A stretch of DNA of 64,000 nucleotides from Cycas panzhihuaensis (taxonomy: Eukaryota > Cycadophyta): assembly GCA_023213395.1 (NCBI GenBank), contig CM041465.1, positions 236,599,741 through 236,663,740 on the forward strand, in the 5' to 3' direction. Positions 1 to 11,784 of this stretch are shown here, piece after piece. The notes below the pieces were generated by a model. The model saw only the letters and a program-made list of their open reading frames with translations, did not search any database and was not told where the DNA came from. Made by a program: the position numbers and the translations under genes. Each line of letters starts with the position of its first letter. Position 1 is the first letter of the stretch.

Positions 1-1862
1 ATGTTGTATTTGATAAATCTCCCCTTCTAAAATTAGACAGTGTAGAAGTTGAAGTAAAATAGGAGAAAAAAGTTGAACATCAATAAGTTAAGTTTGAAAC
101 CCATCCATCTTTCAAATTGGAAGAGCAGGAAGATCTTTCTGAAGAAGAATTTATAATAGATTTACAAGAGTATGTGGACACTCCTTTGCCAACAGTTAGA
201 AGATCTACACAAGTTAGTCATCCACCTAATAGGTACATCCCTTCTATTTCTATTGCTTTGGTTTCTAATAATGGTGAGCCTACATGTTATCAAGAAGTAG
301 TAGATGATACCCATAGTAAGAAGTGGAAGAGAGCTATGCAAGAAGAGATAGATGCTTTGAAAAAAAATAATTCATGAGACTTGGTAGAACTTCCACATGG
401 AAGGAAGACTATTGGTTGTAGGTGGGTTTTCAAAAAAAAAGTAGATGTTGATGGAAAGGTTGACAAATACAGGGCCAGATTGGTGGCTAAAGGCTTTGCA
501 TAGAAAGCAGGTATTAACTTTCATGAGATCTTTTCATCAATTGTCAAACTAGTTTCAATTAGAGTGCCGTTAGCATTGGTAGTTTCTGTTGATTTAGAGT
601 TGGAGTAGTTAGATGTAAAAGCAACTTTTCTACATGGAGATTTAGATGAGGAGATCTATATGGATTAGCCAGAAGGGTTTGTACAGGATGGCAGACAAAG
701 ACGTATTTGCAGGCTCATGAAATCATTGTATGGCCTGAAGCAATCACCCAAGCAATGGTACAAGAAGTTTGATGCCTTCATAGAGAGCCAAAATTTTAAA
801 AGAAGTGAGTATGATCATTGTGTTTACTTTGAATTCATAGATAATGGATTATTCATTATCTTGGTATTATATGTTCATGACATGTTAGTTGCAAGCAAGA
901 GCATGGAAGAAATCAATAAGTTAAAGGCTCAATTGGCTAGGACTTTTGATATGAAGGATCTAGGAGTTGTAAAATAAATCTTAGGTATGGAGATACATAG
1001 AGATAGGAAAAATGGTAATCTATGGTTATTGCAATAGAAATATGTGGAGAAGGTGCTAACCAGGTTTGGTATGGAAAATGTGAAACCAGTGAGTATCCCA
1101 TTGGCTTCCCACTTCAAGATTTCTTCAAGTATGAGTCCTAGTAATGAAGAAGAAAAGGATTATAAGTCTCATGTGCCTTATGCTAGTGTAGTAGGAAGTT
1201 TGATATATGCCATGGTATGTACAAGACCTAACATTTCCAATGCAGTCAATGTAGTTAGCAAGTTTATGGCAAATCCAGGAAAGGAACATTGGGCAACGGT
1301 GAAATGGGTGCTTTGATATTTGAGAGGCAGAAGTGACTATTGCATCACCTTTGGAGGTATAGGTAATTAGGTTTATGGATATGTTGATTTAGATTTTACA
1401 GGAGATTTAGATAAGAGAAGGTCTACTTTAGGTTATGTATTCACTCTTACAAACGGTCCAGTTAGTTGGATGTCAAAATTGCATAACACAATTACATTAT
1501 TGACTATAGAAGTTGAATATGTTGTTGCAACATATGCTTGCAAAGAAGCAATTTAGTTATAGGGTCTATTAGATGAGCTTGAAAGGAAATATGAAAAGGT
1601 AAAGGTATTTTGTGACTGTCAAAGTGCCATTTACCTAGCCAAGAATCCAACTCATCATAGTAAGACAAAGTATATTACTCTTAAGTACGATTTTGTTAGA
1701 CATGTTGTGGAAGAAGGTGGAGTGGAACTTGAGAAGGTTAATACAAAACAAAATTATGCCGATATATTCTCAAAACCAGTACTATTAAAGAAGTTCAAAT
1801 GGAGTTTAACTTATCTTGGCTTGCAGAAAGGCGATGAAAGGTCGAGGAAATGTACCAGCTAA
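1..1862 (+). pseudogene. Element E: Ty1/copia pol (integrase end, RT, RNase H), decayed
   Basis: This is the C-terminal half of a copia polyprotein, which copies the element RNA into DNA and integrates it. One frame runs from the window edge to a terminal stop at 1860-1862. In order it shows the integrase/RT linker, the RT start (GCRWVFKKK near 415), RARLVAKGF (470), FLHGDLDEEIYM (630), SLYGLKQSPKQWYKKF (723), the active site as YVHD near 870 (normally YVDD), then RNase H with CTRPNIS (1220) and DLDKRRST (1405). There are about ten premature stops (375, 501, 606, 666, 975, 1035, 1314, 1368, 1554, 1560) but no frameshift. Most stops are explained by CAG to TAG or CGA to TGA. Gag, protease and the 5' LTR lie outside the window. 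Assignment to copia is firm from the domain order and motifs; the lineage (Tork-like) is a guess. Confidence 0.93.
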
Positions 1863-1870
1863 ATTATTGT

Positions 1871-1882
1871 CAAGGTGGAGAT
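1871..1882 (+). promoter_or_regulatory. Element E polypurine tract
   Basis: The purine-rich string CAAGGTGGAGAT lies directly before the 3' LTR and just after the pol stop. This is where copia elements prime plus-strand DNA synthesis, and the wording is close to the usual plant copia tract. Confidence 0.85.
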
Positions 1883-2533
1883 TGTTAGGTAATGTGACAA
1901 CAATGATTGGAGGCTAAAATTTTGATATGTTAGTAGCGCATTTCCCCCCCCCCCAAACCTTCCTTGGGGGGTTCCAAAAGGGGCGAGAGCCCCCCTTGGC
2001 TAGGGGGATGTAGGGGGTGTTGAATGCCCCTCGCAAAGAGGGGGTTCAGGAGTGATAGCCCTTGACCCAAAAATTTAGCACTGAAAACTATATTAAATTG
2101 TGAAGAGAATCAAGGTCATTCGATCAAAATATCCTATATTCTACATTCGAGATTTGTGCCTTGGATGACCCTCTTATATAGCTCGATTTAGGCATTTTTC
2201 ATTATGTTGATAGTGTTCAATGTACTGTGAGGAGTTAGGCAGCTAGTTGTTATTACTGTGAGCACTCTGCTATAGGATTATGTATATTTTCTCCATTCTA
2301 TAATAATAAAAATTGATATCTTTCCTATGTGGATGTTTCCCTAGCACACTACTAGGGTTTTACCATGTTATATCAGGTGTACATGTGATGCTTGGCTTTC
2401 TTGTTTATTTTATTATTTTATCTTTGGTTTAAGAACTTACATGTTAAATTTTAGTTTTGATTCCTATAACTAGTTGCAAGAATAGTTTAGATCTTGGTGG
2501 TAATTTAAGGGTTGGGACCTTATATTCTTAACA
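1883..2533 (+). mobile_element. Element E 3' LTR (about 651 bp)
   Basis: The LTR begins TGTTAGG after the polypurine tract and ends TTAACA, which are matching inverted termini. It carries a TATATA box near 2175 and an A-rich AATAATAAAAA near 2301 that could serve polyadenylation. A GC-rich block at 1944-2060, with runs of C and G that can pair, stands out from the AT-rich rest. The right end is placed where sequence similar to element B gag begins. If E is inserted in B, AAGAG at 2534-2538 should recur before the 5' LTR of E, outside the window. Confidence 0.72.
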
Positions 2534-3611
2534 AAGAGGATATGGGCAAGGTTGCCTAAACCCTCCTTGAGATATTTGGTTCCAAAAGGGGACATTTACC
2601 TCCTTCCATTTTGTGAGAAGAGCTAATTCCACATTTGAGGGAATTTGTATAGGAGTGGGTGGATATAAGGGACCCATCCCTCCTTGGGAAAATGCCCCTT
2701 ATTAGAAAGAAGATTGGGAAAAGGTGCCTTGGGAGGGGGTTTTCCCTCCTTGAAAAGGCATAACATGAGGAGTGACATAGGAGGATGGAAAAGAGGGGTG
2801 CAAAATTGGGTTTTGCCCATATGGGCTGCCCGTGGGTGGTGCGACCCTATACAGGTGCAAAGGGTCCACCCCATAAACTGGAAGGGGATTTCCCTTTCCA
2901 TGCCCCTACAGTTAGGAAGTATAACTTGGAGGCACATAGAGGGAAGGATCCCTAAGTTGAACTTGGGAGTGCATAGGGATGAACCCCACATAGCTAGAAG
3001 CAGGGACGCATGCAGGTCCCCTAGATCTAATAGGTGGTGGGTATACTATGGTCGACGGAGGTGTAGTCATTAACTAGAAGGGGGCATGGTCATCCCAAGT
3101 TGGGAAGAGGACATGCCTTGGGTGGTCCCCAAAGAACATAGATCATGGGGAGAGGAAGATGAAGCAACTGACATGCTCATTGTGGGCAAGAGAGTTGAAT
3201 GAAATAGATGAGGTAAGGCAGATGTAGAGGAAGGAAGTGTAATGCTTCGTAAGATGCTCTCAAATCACTTAGGATGTGGTTGGAAGCGAGCGGCTTGGAA
3301 GCATTGGCTAAGGCTTTGACAACATCCATAGGAGGGGTATCTGCTTGATCATAAGAAGTAGAAGGGACCTCATATGGGGTAGACCCTGTGGGGCGATCCT
3401 CATGAGAAACACCATTAGGGTGGTAGAACTCTAGATGAGAAGAGGCCTCTACTTTATGAGTAGAGAGGTGGAGAACTTGCAGGTGTTCTTGGTCACCTGG
3501 ATAAAAGATAGGATCCTCACACTCTTGGGTGGGCCCTTGGAAAGAGATAGAAGGCTCATGTAATTCATATGCATAGACATGATATGCCCAGTTCAAAGGG
3601 AATCCCTCCAT
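2534..3611 (-). pseudogene. Element B gag, N-terminal part (Tat gypsy)
   Basis: On the minus strand this matches the gag start of element A (7060-8110) along its length. Both open with MEG followed by a WAYH motif. Both contain HEDRP, then STSYDQA.TPP, and further on GVDPLH and GGXTPSQGTF. The start is the ATG at 3611-3609, about 240 bp after the primer site, as in A. The frame is broken by stops and shifts. Homology ends near 2534, where the LTR of copia element E begins. The rest of B should therefore lie left of the window if E is an insertion. The role is inferred from its position: gag forms the particle that packages element RNA. Confidence 0.8.
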
Positions 3612-3841
3612 AGTTGAATCAGAATTTGACAAAGGAAGAAAGTGATAAGAAAGGTCTCTTAACAAAGGAAGAAGGCCTCACAAGTAACGAGAGGAATGTC
3701 ACATACAAGTTCCCCTTAAAGATTGGAAGGATAAGAGAAGTGATGTTATAGGAGTTGGGGGCTACCTAATAAACTGAGGAGACATACTGAAAAGGAGGTA
3801 GCACCAACAGGAAAGGAGAGAGGATTAATCCCTTACTGGAA

Positions 3842-3859
3842 GATCCCTAGTATGGTCAC
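3842..3859 (-). promoter_or_regulatory. Element B primer binding site, split by element A
   Basis: Read on the minus strand this gives GTGACCATACTAGGGATC, aligning with the primer site of A (TGGTGACCATACTGGGGACC). The missing first bases (CTA) and the LTR end of B are found 19.7 kb away at 23535-23540. Element A has inserted exactly here. Confidence 0.85.
3855..3859. repeat. Target-site duplication of element A, left copy (GTCAC)
   Basis: GTCAC lies immediately before the TG of the 5' LTR of A, and an identical GTCAC follows the 3' LTR at 23530-23534. A 5-bp duplication is normal for Ty3/gypsy integrases. Confidence 0.9.
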
Positions 3860-4414
3860 TGTTTCTTAGCTCCAGGGAATGGGTTCTTGGCAAGTTGACT
3901 CAAGTAAGTACAGGTATGCTTCTATCCTTTGCCTTTACGGTTTCTTGAGAAAGGTAGATAGAAGAATCATTTTATTATATTACTGACTGACACATTTGAA
4001 TGATCACCTTGCACCCGTTGCTTGATCATGCTGCTTGTCATTCTCTCAGCCTATGATGACTAGTGGGACATGCATCCCCATGGCACTCCACAACTATCCT
4101 ATGCATCTGTATATTGTCTTTAGAACCACTTAACCTATGTGATCCATCACACCCTGTGCCATATCACAATACTTAGCACCCTGCTGAGTGTGATTTGTTG
4201 ATCCTTATGCCAGTTATCAGTTTCCTAGGAGCCCTGCTACTTCAGTACCCCATCTAATTTAGGTTATCTTCTCTATTTGACTATCCCCAGCCATTTGGAT
4301 AGAGGGCTGGCCCCTCCTAGGCCTAGGGGTATGCCCTTTAAGAATCCTAGGCATCCTCCTTTTGGCCTATTTTGATCTATGTCACCACACCATGGCAAAT
4401 GTCACAGTACCATG

Positions 4415-4442
4415 GTAAACTTCGTGGTACTACAAAGTTTAC
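4415..4442. repeat. Palindromic module in LTR U3
   Basis: The arms GTAAACTT and AAGTTTAC flank a 12-base centre containing GTGGTACTAC. The same module recurs in the 3' LTR (21143-21170), in the LTR of B (25825-25856) and upstream of the antisense ORF (18596-18631). It lies about 160 bp before the probable TATA box. A protein binding site is an inference. Confidence 0.6.
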
Positions 4443-4599
4443 TGCGGGGTGACTATCATAACTTACTTTTTAAAATCTGTCGTGGTAAATTTTACTTTTT
4501 TGGTGGAATTGCCATGTGGCTTTGACACCTCTCAAGACCTGCGTCAACCCTAATCATCCATTCAGCCTAGGGTTAGGTATCAAGCCCAAAACAACCTCA

Positions 4600-4652
4600 T
4601 TTTATACCTCTTGTTCCACCTTCCTTTCTCTCTTCTCTCTCTTTCACAAGAG
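4600..4652 (+). promoter_or_regulatory. Probable LTR core promoter: TATA box and pyrimidine patch
   Basis: TTTATACC at 4601 is followed by a long C/T tract with repeated TTCTCTC (about 4618-4648), the usual TATA plus Y-patch arrangement of plant core promoters. Transcription would start near 4630-4650, making U3 roughly 750-790 bp. The 3' LTR keeps the pyrimidine tract but has lost the TATA. Confidence 0.5.
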
Positions 4653-6804
4653 TTTTCTATAGGAGCACCCTGCAACGTTCAAGTTCCCTGTGTTCTAACT
4701 TGAGATCTGCCTATTGCAACTCTGATCCATGGCAACAGGCTCACCAACTAACATCTCCAAGAAAGGATTCATGCCCAAATTCAGCCTCCACACCCTTCCT
4801 ACAACTTTCAGTGAGATTGTTTCTAGATTATAGTACCTTCCTAAGGATAACCTGTAAGCATACCAGATCTACCATTTTCTACTATTTTTAGGGGCAGATC
4901 TGCTCTCTACATAGCCTAGTAAGTATTTTCCATTGTTGTTCCATATATTTCCTTGGGTTTGTCTTGTAAAAGGTTAGGTCTTTGAGCACATCATTCCTTT
5001 CCTTGTTTTCTTTGCTATATACAAGAGGTATTCCTCTATTTCTTGTCTTCTTGCCCTCTTGATCTCCCTATCCTCTCCTAGTTTTTTCCAAGCAAGCTAT
5101 GGGAGAGGACTCATAAAGAGTGAGAGAAAGGAGCCAAGGTGGGAACTGTACCCACTAGGCCTGCTCCTCAAGGGCAAACCCCTTCTCCTCTTTCCTCTCC
5201 TTTACTTGTGCCTCTCTTGGGTCACTAGCGAGTCTTTAAGATTTGGCCTGTGCTAGATATCAGTGTGTGTAGATATTGCTACACTGTTTCTAGCCCTACA
5301 CACCTCTCTTGGGTAGCTCTTCTAGCCCCAAATGGTGTCCTCTATTCATCTTGGGTCCTAGCATAGCTAATGTTACAATTTGCTACACGTAGCATACTTA
5401 CAACATAGGCAACTTTCACAAACCTCGTAGTGTTTGTTTCCTTTACTGTCCACTACCCATAGGTTGTCCTAATCTATTGTACCCTATGTCTAAGGGCCAC
5501 GTGGAGGTGTACTTACTGGAGGGTTAGCCATTTTGAGGCTAACCTCCCCTTGCCTTTACTTGTGTTGTTGGTTTTCTTGGGATATTATAGAGTTACTTTT
5601 GGTAGAAGATTACCTAACTTGAAACATTCTAACTTGCAACATTTCAGTGTTTTACTTTTTCATAAGTATACATATATTGGATTTGTATCCTAGAAGCCCC
5701 TTTAGAAAGGGCAAAGAACTTTGTGATTACAAGTTCGCCATGCTATTTGTGGAGAAAGGTAAACGACGACAATCTATATGCATTGCTTGGCCTCTCTTTT
5801 CTTTGGTTGTTCTGTCCTTTACATAGTTCCTTTTTCCTTTACGTTTTCTTTGGGGGAGGTAAGGAAACCCCTACAATGCTCATGCGATGAGAAAAAGGAA
5901 AAAAGGAAGCGAGCATAGCACAAGGTAAAGATCACGTTTCAGCTGCATCATTCTTCCAAGTACACCACTCTCGTTTCATAGGTCTTTTGTGTTTCTTCTA
6001 GCTTGTATGCTTGCATAAAAGACATAAGGGAAATAAAGTAAAAAGGAACCAACTCACATCATCATCTTGTGCATTAGTTCGCATTCTAGGAAAGAGCATT
6101 CATTAAGGGTTACCCCCTTCCCTCTTTCATCCAATTGCATTGCATTACACTTCGCATAATATCTTGGTTTATTTCTTTGCTTTTCTTTCCTTTGTTTGAA
6201 ACGAAATGAGAGTAAAGATATACTTTTGAGAGAGAAAGTATATTTATTGTTCTTTATACTTGTGTGAGTTTACCTCTCATTTGTATATATATGACTAGTC
6301 TTTGTTTTATTGTTTCATATAGAGAGTAGACCTCTTCGTAGTTAGAGTGGTAGGAACTTTTTCTGCTACCACTCTTCATCCATCCAACTTTCTCGCTAAG
6401 TGGATTAGTTCTTAGAGGATCCATCCCCTAAGATCTCCTTTGTACCTCATCATACCTACATACACATCATCTACGTCCCTTAGATTTTTTTCCACGGGGG
6501 CCCGCTCCTTCGTTGGGTCTTGCCTTCCCCTTTCGGCCATCTAAGGGTGGGAAGACCCTTGCTTTGAGGTTACTCGGGCAACCGAGGACACCCCTCACCT
6601 ATGCTCCCCTTCAAAGTCAAAAGCCAAATTACCTTGAGGATGTCATATATCATTCATGGGTCTCGAACCTGCATTCTAATGCATGGATGTCCTATGTGGG
6701 TGCTTCCTTGCATTTATTGGTTTGATCCCTTTATCCTAGAGCCTTCTGTTGGTTGTCTTAATCCCAACTAGGTGTAGTTACCATCCCTATAGATGTGATT
6801 CCAC

Positions 6805-6824
6805 TGGTGACCATACTGGGGACC
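6805..6824 (+). promoter_or_regulatory. Element A primer binding site
   Basis: TGGTGACCATACTGGGGACC starts two bases after the LTR end. It differs at four positions from the Tat/Ogre primer site TGGCGACTCCACTGGGGACC as I recall it, which pairs with a tRNA-Arg. First-strand cDNA synthesis starts here. Confidence 0.75.
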
Positions 6825-7059
6825 CGTTAGTAAGGGAATTAGTCTTTCTCCCTTTTCTGTTGGTGCTACTACCTCTTGGTAGCTTTGCCTTTTGATTTTG
6901 TTGGGTAGCCCCCAACGTGTGCATAACCTTGTTTCTCTCTTCTTCTAGTGCATAGGTAGGACTTACATGCGACTATTCTCATGTCGCTTATGAGGCCTAC
7001 CTCCATTGCCAGAAGAGCCTTCATATCATTCCCTTCCCACATTAGATCCCGATCTAATC
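6825..7059 (+). other. Element A untranslated leader
   Basis: This non-coding stretch between the primer site and the gag ATG matches the same interval of element B (3612-3841 on the minus strand), including GTTGGGTAGCCCCCAAC, itself a short inverted repeat near 6900. Packaging or dimerisation signals usually lie here, but none can be named. Confidence 0.5.
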
Positions 7060-9360
7060 ATGGAGGGATCTCTTTCAGATTGGGCATACCATGCTTATGT
7101 GTCTGATTCCTTAGAGCCACCTACTTCCTTCTAAGGGTCCGCTTAAGGAAGTGAAGACCCCATTTACTATCTGGGTGACCAACCACACCCCCAATCTCAC
7201 CATTCCTCTACTCAAGGAGTAGAACCTTCATCTCCTTTAGAGCTTCTCCATCCCCATGATGATTCTCATGAGGATCGTCCTGCAGGATTTGCTTCGTATA
7301 AGGCTCCTTCTACCTCTTATGATCAGGCGAATACCCCTCCCACTGATGTGGTAGAAGCTTTGAGCCAATGTTTCCAACTCGCTCATCTCCAACCACACCC
7401 AAAGTGGTTTGAGAATGTCTTGCAAAATGTTATGCCACCTTCTTCTACATCTCCTTCACCTCGCTTATCTCGTTTAGCTACTTTACTCAAGATGAGCCTA
7501 CCTTTTACATCTTCTTCTTCTCCCTATGGTGTTTGTTTCTTAGGGAGTACTCAGGGTATGTCATCTTCCCAACTTGGGTTAAGCATGCCCCCGACTAGTC
7601 AAACCACTAGTCCTCCTCCTACCATTGTTTATCCACCTACTAGACCTAGGGGACCCACATGCCCCCTCACTTCTAGTCACGTGGGGTCTATCCGCACACA
7701 ATCCCAACACCAACCTAGAGACCCTTCTCTCTACCTACCTCCTGGTTATACTACTCGACTATAGGGGCATGGTAAACAGAATCCCCTACCTACTTATGGG
7801 GTGGACCCTCTACATCCTTATGGGGTCGCACCACCCATGTGCAGCCCATATAGGTAGAATTTGGTCCCTCACCTCTCCTTTCTACCATCTTGTATGGCAA
7901 CTTACATCACGCCTTTGCAAGGAGGGCCAACTCCTTCCCAAGGCACATTCCCTCAAGCTCCTTTTTAATAAGGAGCACTCTCTCTAGGAGGGACAGGTAT
8001 GTCATACCTATCCAGTCCCATGCAGGATTCTTTGAATGTGGGACTTACGCCTCCTCACCAAGTAATAGGAGGACAACATCCCCCCTTTGAACTAAACCCT
8101 CCCAGGAGGATTTGGACAAACCTACCTGCCATCATTTCTAGCTTCTATTGACCCTATAGTCTAGTCAAGGGCATGCCCTTTTATGGACTATAGGTTAACC
8201 CTATTATTCATTAAGGCACTAAGAACTAACTTACTGCCTCACCTCCCTGAAGTCCCTAAATTCGATGGGACTTTGTCGCAAGACCTAGCAGAGTATGTTC
8301 GTAGCTTCTCTGTGGCATGCATTGACTACTAGGCCTATAACCACATCCTTATGAAACTATTTCTGTGGTCTCTTCAAGGCGATACCCTCAAATGGTTTTC
8401 TCACCTACCTGCGCATTCTATCTTCTCATTCCAGTAGCTCATGGATGAGTTCGTTAACTACTTTTACGTGGCTCGCCCATTTGAGAGTAGAATGAAATCT
8501 CTTCTATCACTTAAAGAAGGTCATGGTGAAATGAATCATGACTTTGTGTAGCGTTTCTACGACCTTCTTCATTCCACTAAGGCTACTTTACCCGAGGAGT
8601 TGAAGAGGGACCTTTTTGTCAATGCCCTTCGCCTAGAAGTCCACATATAAGTCCTCAAGGTGGGGGCAACTAAATGTGACTCCACTATAGAGAAGTGCTT
8701 GGTACTTGAGGCCATTGAGATCTAGGCTGGACTTAAGAAACCTCTAAAGTCCTCACAGTAACGCAAGGCACCACCACCACCAAAAGAAACCAAAACTCAA
8801 CAACCCATTAGGTCTTCTTCCCATTCTACCGAGAAGACTCTAAACCCTCTTACTTCAGCTATACACTCATTTGAATGTACTATGAAGGAGCTCAAGCTTC
8901 AAGCTCCTTCATCTCCCATGTCTAACAAGCCAGTTCACCAGGATTTGCAAGATGCTCTTTCCAAGGGTGGCAACACCCAGTCCTCTCAAGCAAGGAAACC
9001 TAACTCCTCCCTCGAGAAGAAGTGGTGCTCCATCCATAGGGAGTGCTTCCATGCTGATTAACAGTGTTGGATGCAGCATCCCAAGGCTCCCCCGCAACGT
9101 GACTATTCCCCCAAATGGGCGTCTAGGCCCAAACTAGACCAACCTATTTATAGAGAACCCTTCCCCAAAAATGGGGAATATAATCATAACCCCGAGTAGA
9201 AGAATAACTGGAACTGAAGGAGGTCTCTAAACCCTCGCCCTTCACAAGACAAAGGGAAGGGTGCAAGGAATTTGTCCTCTTCCTCAGGTTCCCCCAATTG
9301 ACATACCCCTTCACCTTCACGATCCTGAAATAAGGGAAATAAGGTTATTCTGTTGCTTGA
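7060..9360 (+). pseudogene. Element A gag
   Basis: The ATG at 7060 opens a proline- and serine-rich N-terminal region (roughly 7060-8110; tracts such as TSPPPTIVYPPTRPRG). A capsid-like retrotransposon gag domain follows at about 8230-8720: PEVPKFDG, DLAEYVRSF, GDTLKWFSHLPA, VARPFESRM, RFYDLLHSTKATLPEEL. A basic, Lys/Pro-rich tail (8750-9350) contains a Cys/His stretch near 9030-9070 (WCSIHREC, then QCWMQHP) that may be a nucleocapsid remnant. The frame changes between 7764 and 8261 and several stops occur, many of them TAG where glutamine is expected. Element F has the same capsid motifs at 52300-52800, which supports the call. Confidence 0.82.
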
Positions 9361-9548
9361 GACCAACCCATTGTATGCCTTAACCTGGTCTCAAGCGATC
9401 AAAGAGGTGAACGGTGCCTCTTCATCCATATCTCACCTTGATCCTCTTCCAAAAGCCCCCACAATCCCAAAGACCATTCCTGTGCACCCTAGTTGTTACG
9501 ACTTTTGAAGAGCTCTACGACTTTTGAAGGGCTCTTCCCCAACCCATT

Positions 9549-10301
9549 GTGAAGAGGAAGCCTTTTTCTGTCGTGGATGAACTTCATATCATGGTTGTTG
9601 GAATGTCCATAATGGATGTCTTGAGGAGCTGCCTTGAACAACACGTATTACTCTTGGAGGCCTTAGGATTAAGTGACACACCTGTTCACGCCTTGGGTGT
9701 CACCTTGAGTTGTGAGCCTGTCATCTCCTTTGATCCTAAGGATCTTCCTCCTACTAGTAAAAAGGAGCGCCAATGACACTTCCCTTTCACTATTACCATC
9801 GATACTCTAGATTATACTTTATGAAGAACCATTATCGACAATGGTTCTTCTGTTAATCCCATGCCCTTGCGTGTTATGCAAGAGCTCTATATATCAGCTT
9901 TAGAATCGGTTCGATGGTGGTTCCAAGGCTACGATGGTAGTGAAAAGACACCCTTGGGATCAGTGTCTATCCTGCTTACTCTTAAGGACAAGACTGTCCT
10001 TGCTGATATTACAGTCCTCGATGTTGATGTTGACTACAATCTGTTACTAGGATGCCTATGGCTCAATCATATGGGAGCCATGTGCTCATCTCGTTGGAGG
10101 CAACTTAAATTCATCCACAAAGGTCAAATAAGAGTCATCTCTCAGGAGATTTCTCCTATTAAAAAACCGTGTCAATCCTTCCAAGTGAGTCATGGCCAAA
10201 TGAAAGGTGACAAAGGCCTTTCTAGCCATGCCTCTACTTATTCTATTGACATCCCTGACTCATATCCTTTTGGAAGAATACCCTTCATCCTCTTCTTCTA
10301 A
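9549..10301 (+). pseudogene. Element A aspartic protease
   Basis: A retropepsin that would cut the gag-pol polyprotein. The active-site region reads IDNGSSVN near 9834; plant Tat elements often have DNGSS in place of the DTG/DSG form. It is followed by FQGYDGSEKTPLGS (9936) and the second hydrophobic segment DVDYNLLLGCLWL (10027-10066), the DxxYxxLLGRPWL motif of gypsy proteases with Arg changed to Cys. A stop (TGA) precedes the active site at 9774, so protease is separated from the upstream reading frame. Element F has the matching region at 53800-54070. Confidence 0.8.
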
Positions 10302-10880
10302 CCTCACATATTTCGCCTCTATTGGTGCCAGAAGTTATAAGTATCTTACCATACTTAGTGACGATTAGTTTGATGGTGAGGATGAGGATCTCCCTCACCC
10401 CATTTCCCTTCTGGGCACGAGTAGGAGGTACCTCCTTCATTCTAGATTCCACTCTGGAACCCCTACAATTGGAGAGACTAGTACTCCTCTTAAATCTCAT
10501 GTCATTACCCTTGTTGATTAGGTGCTTCTTGAGTCTTCTCCTTCGTTTCCACATATAGGTAATGAGGTCGGGGGACCTCCTGCCGTCCCTTGCAAGGGAC
10601 CTCTTTCTAGCTCTTCTAAGGAGTCCGTTGGGAATGCCAAGTGGTGTGATGACCACCATAGTCCCAGTGTCTCTACTTCCCTTCACCCTTCATCTTCTTG
10701 AAGTGTGGTCATCCATCAGGTGGACTACTTCGATAACGATGAAGCCCTGCTTGAGCACTTAGCAAGCTTTGTGCCTAGCCATCCTTTTAGTCACCATAGG
10801 CTTGGTTATTAGAAGGTTTTGGCTATTGGGTCTTCTCTCGCTAACCCAACTCCATCCCTTGTTCTATCCCTTCCTATTGA
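10302..10880 (+). pseudogene. Element A protease-RT linker
   Basis: A low-complexity acidic and serine-rich linker, with stops and frame changes. One block, ALLEHLASFVPSHPF near 10741, is shared with element F (AILEHLVGSTPSLPS near 55030), so this is genuine polyprotein and not spacer. No known domain is recognised. It leads into the pre-RT motif LHFEEGNVMCIG near 10888. Confidence 0.6.
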
Positions 10881-11784
10881 CCGAGCCCCCCTCCACTTTG
10901 AGGAGGGGAATGTCATGTGCATTGGGGTAACCTAGGACATAGTCCTTGCCCTAGGCAAAATCATTAAGGTAGGGACATAATGCTCTCCTAATGAAGTGAG
11001 GGAGTATACCCTGTTGTTCTAGGAGTTTTAGGATGTTTTTACGTGGGACTACTTCGATATGAAGGGAATTGATCCTTCAATCATGACCCACAACCTTACT
11101 ACCATTCCTGGCACTCACCCCATGCATAAGAAGATATACCCTCTTCACCCTAAGCTCTCAACTGCTGTTAAAATAGAAGTTAAGAAATTCCTCAATACAT
11201 GATTGATCACTTCCATCGACTACCCTAAATGGGTATCTAACATTGTCCCTGTTGCTAAAAAGAATGGGATAATTTAGATATGCATTGATTTCTGTGACAT
11301 CAACAACACATGTCCTAAAGACAATTTCCTACTTCCTTTTATTGATCAGATTATCGATTGAACCGTAGGTTTCAAAGTCATGTCCTTAATAGATGGCTTC
11401 TCCATCTACAACCAAATTTAAATCTCTCCTGAAGACTGTCATAAGATGGCCTTCACCACTCCATGGGGTACTTTCGCCTATAAGGCAATGCCTTTCAGAC
11501 TCAAGAATATAAGAGCCACTTATCAAAGGGTAATGCAATTCATTTTTCATGATCTCATCAACAAATCCTTGGAGGTCTTCATGGATGACATGATAGGTCT
11601 CTCATGTGTTAGAGCCCATAACCCTACTGATTTATGGACCATCTTTGCATGATGCTGCAAATACTATGTAAGCCTTAACCCTCTTAAATGTGTGTTTGCC
11701 GTGACCACTAGCAAACTCCTTGGTTTCCTTGTGTCAAAACAAGGAATCCAAATTGACCCTAACAAATTCAAGGCTATCATTAAC
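10881..11784 (+). pseudogene. Element A reverse transcriptase
   Basis: Ty3/gypsy RT motifs occur in order. These are VFTWDYFDMKGIDP (11037), YPKWVSNIVPVAKKNG (11221), ICIDFCDINNTCPKDNF (11279), MSLIDGFSIYNQI (11382), KMAFTTPWGTFAYKAMPF (11446), YQRVMQFIFHDL (11521) and the catalytic loop VFMDDM (11575), with both Asp residues present. LNPLKCVFAVTTSKLLGFLVS (11671) and IQIDPNKFKAI (11749) follow. Stops interrupt it (for example TGA near 11203 and 11361). The wording CIDFxDxNxxCPKD is typical of the Tat/Athila branch. The connection subdomain starts exactly where the tandem duplication begins. Confidence 0.9.

Larger units (their letters stand above)
3860..6803 (+). mobile_element. Element A 5' LTR (2944 bp)
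   Basis: It starts TGTTTCTTAGC and ends GATTCCA just before the primer site, and it aligns end to end with 20628-23529. No long ORF in it has recognisable coding content; short ORFs here are chance. It contains a 28-bp palindrome at 4415-4442 and a likely core promoter near 4600-4650. Confidence 0.92.

Noticed and set aside
2684-3073. 129-codon plus-strand ORF
   Set aside because: It is the shadow of element B gag on the opposite strand, whose minus-strand reading matches element A.
4700-6725. Several 62-70 codon ORFs in the 5' LTR of A
   Set aside because: They lie in non-coding LTR sequence, differ between the two LTR copies and show no domain.
10285-10686. 133-codon minus-strand ORF
   Set aside because: It is antisense to the protease-RT linker of element A, which has a plus-strand counterpart in F.
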